From contig JAYTXU010000055.1 of the NCBI GenBank assembly GCA_043742785.1, positions 1-17,606 of the forward strand: a stretch of DNA of 17,606 nucleotides. Direction: 5' to 3'. The stretch comes from JACQCF01 sp043742785. Lineage in GTDB: Bacteria > Omnitrophota > Gorgyraeia > Zapsychrales > Fredricksoniimonadaceae. The notes below the pieces were generated by a model, which was not told the DNA's origin, searched no databases, and saw nothing but the letters and a program-made list of their open reading frames with translations. Of this stretch, positions 14,443 through 17,606 are shown piece after piece; position 1 is the stretch's first letter, and the number at the start of each line of letters is the position of its first letter. Position numbers and translations under genes: made by a program.

Positions 14443-14604
14443 CTAACTATGGGCATGACTCACAGATGCCTTAATTAATTTATGTTTATGCTTTTCTTGT
14501 AACTTCATGTAGTGCCGTACTAATTTTTCTGCACTATGACCAAAACGAGCAGAAATTTTTTTTCTAGCAGTTCTTATCCTGGAAATTGTAGTATTATCTT
14601 TCAT
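14443..14604 (-). CDS. Small antitoxin-like protein partnered with the PIN toxin
   Basis: A 53-residue, strongly basic helical protein starting at the ATG at 14604 (MKDNTTISRIRTARKKISAR, then FGHSAEKLVRHYMKLQEKHK). A strong AGGAGG Shine-Dalgarno lies eight bases upstream, inside the end of the toxin gene; only four bases separate the toxin stop from this start. Size, position and the pattern 'basic helix, R-x-A-R-K, F-G-H-S, R-H-Y' fit the short partners commonly found next to YIETT-type PIN proteins, where the antitoxin gene follows the toxin. It has no recognised DNA-binding domain. The C-terminal Lys/His-rich tail is unusual. The function is inferred from context. Confidence 0.7.
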   Translation of the reverse strand: MKDNTTISRIRTARKKISARFGHSAEKLVRHYMKLQEKHKHKLIKASVSHAHS

Positions 14605-14608
14605 TGAA

Positions 14609-15079
14609 TTATCCTCCTAACATTGCAAAAGGGGTCGTTAATTGAGGTGTTAAGTAACCTAAAAGTGCATTTACAGCACTTAAATGAATAAATTTATTTG
14701 GGTTTGCTAAATGATTACAGTTCCATGTTAAAAGAAAATCACATTTATGATACGTCGCCAAAGCTAAATGTAAAGCATCGCCTTTAGGATTCTTAGGCAT
14801 TGCTTTATTAGCAACATAAGCATTAACGATTTCAATAACAGACCTGTCTACTTCAAGAACTGGTAAATCTTCAATTAATGCTAATGCTTGCCCTTTAATA
14901 GGGTAATTACCTTCGTTTAGTTCTTCAAAAACAGCTTCGCTAGTAACTAGCTCGTATTTATGTGCATGCTTATCCCACCAATCCCTTGTCCAGTTGCGAC
15001 AAGCAATTGTTTCTGGCTCAGTTCGTGTTTCGTAGTAAAAGCTTGGGATGGTTGTTTCTATGTATATTTTTTTAGTCAC
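14609..15079 (-). CDS. PIN-domain ribonuclease toxin (VapC-like)
   Basis: A 156-residue PIN-domain protein. It opens with KIYIETTIPSFYYE (4-17), the form in which Glu8 takes the place of the usual first Asp. The other expected positions are SEAVFEEL (47-54), GDALHLALA (100-108, Asp101) and FLLTWNCNHLANP (115-127), with Asn120/Asn122 where many PIN enzymes have Asp. These residues normally hold Mg2+ for RNA cleavage. The start is a GTG at 15079 with no Shine-Dalgarno, and a perfect TATAAT lies 6 bases upstream, so the mRNA is probably leaderless. It lies upstream of its small partner with a 4-base gap, forming a toxin-first two-gene unit in otherwise non-coding surroundings, which fits an acquired module. 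The RNA target is unknown. Confidence 0.88.
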   Translation of the reverse strand: MTKKIYIETTIPSFYYETRTEPETIACRNWTRDWWDKHAHKYELVTSEAVFEELNEGNYPIKGQALALIEDLPVLEVDRSVIEIVNAYVANKAMPKNPKGDALHLALATYHKCDFLLTWNCNHLANPNKFIHLSAVNALLGYLTPQLTTPFAMLGG

Positions 15080-15085
15080 AATTAA

Positions 15086-15116
15086 ATTATAGCATTTTTA
15101 TTATGCTATTTGTCTG
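15086..15116 (-). promoter_or_regulatory. Promoter of the PIN toxin-antitoxin unit, leaderless
   Basis: Read on the minus strand, TATAAT (15091-15086) is preceded by GC, with a CAGACA -35-like box (15116-15111) 19 bases upstream. The GTG start begins 7 bases after the end of the -10 box, where transcription should start. The GCTATAAT context is identical to that of the CBS gene at 954-961. Confidence 0.6.
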
Positions 15117-15442
15117 ATTTTTTGAAGAGTTATTTACGAATTGAAAGTGGTTACAAAATGTAACCGGTTGAAGCTGTCCGCATCATCTGATAATTCCTAC
15201 TGTAAGCAAAATTAGACGGATTTTTTAATCTTATATAATCTTATATATCTGGAATATAAGAAAGAGGTTATCTCAATATAGCGGCAGTACAAGAAGTAGG
15301 AGCTAAATCCCCCAAAAAAGATTTTTCATTTTTCAATTGTCCTCTGTCCTTTCTTTGTTAATATAAATTTATACGATTTACAAAGCGTTACAATTAAATC
15401 AGTTATAGATCTTTTAATATATAGAATTGAGCCAATAGCAGT
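15117..15442. other. Intergenic region between divergent genes, with dyads and a tandem repeat
   Basis: No gene is supported here. GGTTACAAAATGTAACC (15149-15165) is a perfect 7-bp dyad about 60 bases upstream of the toxin -10 box, a possible operator. The 10-mer TAATCTTATA is repeated in tandem at 15226-15235 and 15236-15245, and CTTATAT (15240-15246) can pair with ATATAAG (15254-15260). The promoter of the gene at 15443 should lie near the right end, but I see no clear -35/-10 pair and no Shine-Dalgarno before that ATG. Confidence 0.45.
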
Positions 15443-16015
15443 ATGACACGCGATGAGATTTACGATCACCTAGCCCAAGTTTATCTTGGCAAGCGACAGA
15501 ATGTCGTCGAGAAAAAGAAAAAGACTTTAAATCAGTCGTGGATCATTATTAATATTGTTATCACGGCAGTCATTTTCATATCGACGGTTTATGGTTTCAC
15601 AGCTTTTCTAACTCGCAAAGTAACTCTTAACAATGAAGTCTTTTATTCATTAACAAATAATCCGATTCGTATTGCGTATGACCTTAATGATCCTTTTCCG
15701 TCAACAAAAAGTTTTTCCATTACGATTCCTAAAAAGGATGCTTCAAAATATAGTCATTTAAATTTGACGATACGCGGCATGAATGAAGAGTATCCTGGCA
15801 TTGTGAAAATGGTTATTGGTAATCAACGTAATGAAAAAGCAACCTATTATGTTGAGAAGGTGCAGGGAAATTGGCAGAAAGTCAGTATCGCTTTAAATAA
15901 GTTAAATCTATCAGATTGGAGCACGGTCACGGATGTTTCTTTTGTGCTTGAAGCATGGAATGTGGATTTTAAAAAGGGTACAGTTTTAATTGATGATGTT
16001 TCATTTTCTAACTGA
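15443..16015 (+). CDS. Single-pass membrane protein with a probable jelly-roll (carbohydrate-binding-like) outer domain
   Basis: A 190-residue protein that I do not recognise as a named family. Residues 1-32 are a charged cytoplasmic tail (MTRDEIYDHLAQVYLGKR, then a Lys run), 33-55 one transmembrane helix, and 60-190 a periplasmic beta-rich domain. The end of that domain (GNWQKVSIALNKL, then VSFVLEAWN, then GTVLIDDVSF) resembles galactose-binding or CBM-type jelly-rolls, whose last strand often reads 'G-x-v-x-I-D-d-v-x-f'. Positive charge before the helix fits an N-in orientation. No Shine-Dalgarno precedes the ATG. The ParA-CBM48 gene follows 15 bases after its stop, so the two are very likely co-transcribed. 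A role as the envelope anchor of that system is a reasonable guess. Confidence 0.75.
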   Translation: MTRDEIYDHLAQVYLGKRQNVVEKKKKTLNQSWIIINIVITAVIFISTVYGFTAFLTRKVTLNNEVFYSLTNNPIRIAYDLNDPFPSTKSFSITIPKKDASKYSHLNLTIRGMNEEYPGIVKMVIGNQRNEKATYYVEKVQGNWQKVSIALNKLNLSDWSTVTDVSFVLEAWNVDFKKGTVLIDDVSFSN

Positions 16016-16030
16016 TGGAGATAAGGTTTT

Positions 16031-17200
16031 ATGAAAATTATTTCAATAGCTAATCAAAAAGGTGGATGTGGCAAAACAACCACGGCCATTAATTTGGCTT
16101 CAACGCTTGGTTATAATGGCAAAAAGACCCTTTTGATTGATTTGGATCCTCAAGCACATGCCACCTTGGGTCTTAATATTGATGATAGCTACAGTCTTTA
16201 TAATGTTATTTCTAAATTAACTCCACAGAAACTTAAAATTAAAGAGATTATCAAGCGTGTCGATAAGAATTTTGATATTGCACCGTCTAATGTTTTGTTA
16301 GGAACCCTAGAACAGGAATTGGCGGATGAGATTGGACGTGAATCGAAGTTGGTTGAAATAATTTCTGAACTCAATGATCATTATGATTATATTTTGATCG
16401 ATTGCCCACCTAGTTTGGGTTTTTTAACAGTCAATTCAATCCGTGCTAGTCATGAGGTTATTATTCCTGTTGAAACCAGCCGTTTCTCGATGCAAGGAGT
16501 GGATCATATTACCGATATTATTAATTTGATTCGTGACAGGCTTAATCATCCGGTTACACAAAGAATACTTATTACTATGTTTGATTCTCGTCTGCGTCAT
16601 TCATTTTCTATGTTTGCAAAAATGAAAGAGAAGTTTGGTAAACTTCTTTATGACACCATTATACATGTGAATGTGAAGCTTAAAGAATCGGCGGTGATGG
16701 GTGAAGCTGTTTTGAAATATGACAAATATTCTCGTGGTTCGAAAGATTATTTGAGTTTAGCTCGTGAAATTCTTACCTTAGATAGACCAGCTTCTGAAAT
16801 TGAGCCGGTTGTAAAGATTGCTAAATCAATTGAGAAAGTTATTGAAGTGCCAGCAACTTCTTTAGTTGAAAAGTCTCTGGAGGATTATCAGCCCTCAGAG
16901 CGCATGGAAGATTTGGTTGCTCGTGAAAGTTCTGAATTTATTGGATTGACTTTATTTTCATTAAAAGCTCCGAGCGCTCAGTCTGTTTTTGTAACGGGCT
17001 CATTTAATGATTGGTCTTTAGATGAAAAATGCCGCTTGTCCAATCAAGAGGGAGTTTGGAATTTAAGATTGTCTCTTAAGCCAGGTACCTATAAATATCA
17101 ATTTATTGTCGATGGTAAGTGGCAGGAAGATCCAGAGAACAGTACTATTGAACGCAATTCATTTGGGGATATCAATTCTCTTATTGAGGTTAAAGCCTAA
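16031..17200 (+). CDS. ParA-type ATPase fused to a C-terminal glycogen-binding (CBM48/AMPK-beta-like) domain
   Basis: A 389-residue two-domain protein. Residues 1-250 are a ParA/Soj ATPase with a complete deviant Walker A, KGGCGKTTT (10-18, signature Lys10, catalytic Lys15), Walker A' LLIDLDPQ (34-41) and Walker B YILIDCPPS (120-128). This is the type that positions plasmids, chromosomes or protein cargo. A linker of about 50 residues leads to a CBM48/AMPK-beta-like domain (303-389): VFVTGSFNDWS (319-329), YKYQFIVDGKWQEDP (355-368), FGDINSLIEV. Compared with AMPK-beta, both glycan-stacking Trp (328 and 364) and the late Asn (382) are kept, while the sugar-binding Lys and Thr are Gln357 and Asp380. 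No ParB gene is seen. Shine-Dalgarno GGAGATAAGG is strong. The stop overlaps the next gene (TAATG). Confidence 0.93.
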   Translation: MKIISIANQKGGCGKTTTAINLASTLGYNGKKTLLIDLDPQAHATLGLNIDDSYSLYNVISKLTPQKLKIKEIIKRVDKNFDIAPSNVLLGTLEQELADEIGRESKLVEIISELNDHYDYILIDCPPSLGFLTVNSIRASHEVIIPVETSRFSMQGVDHITDIINLIRDRLNHPVTQRILITMFDSRLRHSFSMFAKMKEKFGKLLYDTIIHVNVKLKESAVMGEAVLKYDKYSRGSKDYLSLAREILTLDRPASEIEPVVKIAKSIEKVIEVPATSLVEKSLEDYQPSERMEDLVARESSEFIGLTLFSLKAPSAQSVFVTGSFNDWSLDEKCRLSNQEGVWNLRLSLKPGTYKYQFIVDGKWQEDPENSTIERNSFGDINSLIEVKA

Positions 17201-17517
17201 TGCCGCAGAGTTTTTCCAAAGAAGATATTTTTGATGGAAAAATATATGCGCTCCTGTCCTACCTTTCTATTCTTTGTATTATTCCATTAATTTTAAAGAA
17301 AAATAATCTGTTTGTGTTGGCGCATGGTAAACAAGGATTGGTTCTCTTTATTGGAGAGACTGCGGTGTGGATTTTAAGCATTATAATTCCTTGTCTTTTT
17401 GTTCCTTTGACCTTTATTTTCATGGCCTTATCTTTTTGGGGATTAATTGCAGTGATTAAGGGAGAATTTGTACGGCTGCCTTTAGCAGCAGGTTTGTCGG
17501 ACAAAATCTCTTTGTAG
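17200..17517 (+). CDS. Small membrane protein (DUF4870/Tic20-like)
   Basis: A 105-residue integral membrane protein with about three hydrophobic segments (roughly 14-33, 45-66 and 67-87). The segment KKNNLFVLAHGKQGLVLFI (33-51), a polar 'N-x-F-V-x-x-H-x-K-Q' loop ending a helix, is characteristic of DUF4870-type small membrane proteins. Their function is not known. The ATG overlaps the ParA stop codon (TAATG at 17198-17202), so it is translationally coupled to the ParA-CBM48 gene and likely belongs to the same system, perhaps as a membrane partner. Confidence 0.75.
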   Translation: MPQSFSKEDIFDGKIYALLSYLSILCIIPLILKKNNLFVLAHGKQGLVLFIGETAVWILSIIIPCLFVPLTFIFMALSFWGLIAVIKGEFVRLPLAAGLSDKISL

Positions 17518-17529
17518 GGAGCTCTTTTT

Positions 17530-17606
17530 ATGTCTATTATTAAGAAATTATCTAATGTTTTAAAGGAAGTTTTCTGGATAAAGACGTCTTCGTTAAAAAA
17601 ACCTGC
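17530..17606 (+). CDS. Start of a further operon gene, cut by the window edge
   Basis: An ATG at 17530 with GGGAG eleven bases upstream opens a frame that runs to the window end, giving 25 complete codons and part of another (starting MSIIKKLSNVLKEVFWIKTS). It begins 12 bases after the previous stop, so it continues the operon. The visible part is basic and amphipathic. No family can be assigned from so few residues. Confidence 0.55.
   Translation, partial: MSIIKKLSNVLKEVFWIKTSSLKKP

Noticed and set aside
15347..15375. A possible Pho box before the 190-residue membrane protein gene (TTAATA followed by TATACG)
   Set aside because: Only one repeat unit is present and the -10 spacing is 12 rather than the constant 15 of the three accepted sites.

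Overview
The window looks like a piece of chromosome from an uncultured, AT-rich Gram-negative bacterium. Two outer-membrane beta-barrel proteins with signal peptides and a C-terminal Phe, and two phosphate-binding proteins with cleavable (non-lipoprotein) signal peptides, argue for a diderm. The porin types and the unusual ParA fusion remind me of Candidatus Omnitrophota (PVC group), but no rRNA or universal marker is present, so that placement is inference.

Layout. 1-952: a ZIP-family metal transporter on the minus strand lies between two related perfect palindromes. 969-1403: a stand-alone tandem-CBS protein, probably leaderless. 1391-12278: a large phosphate-acquisition locus on the plus strand, ordered porin - pstS1 - pstC1 - pstA1 - pstB1 - phoU1 - internal promoter - pstS2 - pstC2 - pstA2 - pstB2 - pstB3 - phoU2 - terminator. 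12279-12864: a gene-poor stretch with AT-rich dyads, a promoter and a long structured leader. 12865-14274: a second outer-membrane barrel, followed by a strong terminator. 14372-15165: a palindrome, then a minus-strand PIN toxin gene with a very small downstream antitoxin-like gene. 15443-17606: a new plus-strand operon with a membrane-anchored probable jelly-roll protein, a ParA ATPase fused to a glycogen-binding (CBM48-like) domain, a small membrane protein and the first codons of another gene.

How it works together. Three promoters (two before the first porin, one before pstS2) carry CTTAA(C/T)A-like direct repeats at an 11-bp period, with a -10 box exactly 15 bp after the last repeat core begins. 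That is the layout expected of a PhoP/PhoB operator. The outer-membrane porin, two complete Pst ABC importers and two PhoU regulators therefore probably form one phosphate-starvation regulon.

The most striking observation is in the second Pst importer, which has two adjacent ATPase genes with complementary defects. PstB2 lacks the Q-loop Gln and the switch His but keeps LSGGQ. PstB3 keeps Walker A, Q-loop, Walker B and switch His but has LTLEQ instead of LSGGQ. Together they could form an asymmetric heterodimer with one consensus and one degenerate ATP site, as known for some ABC exporters but not expected for Pst, where PstB is a homodimer. The ParA-CBM48 fusion is the second notable architecture.
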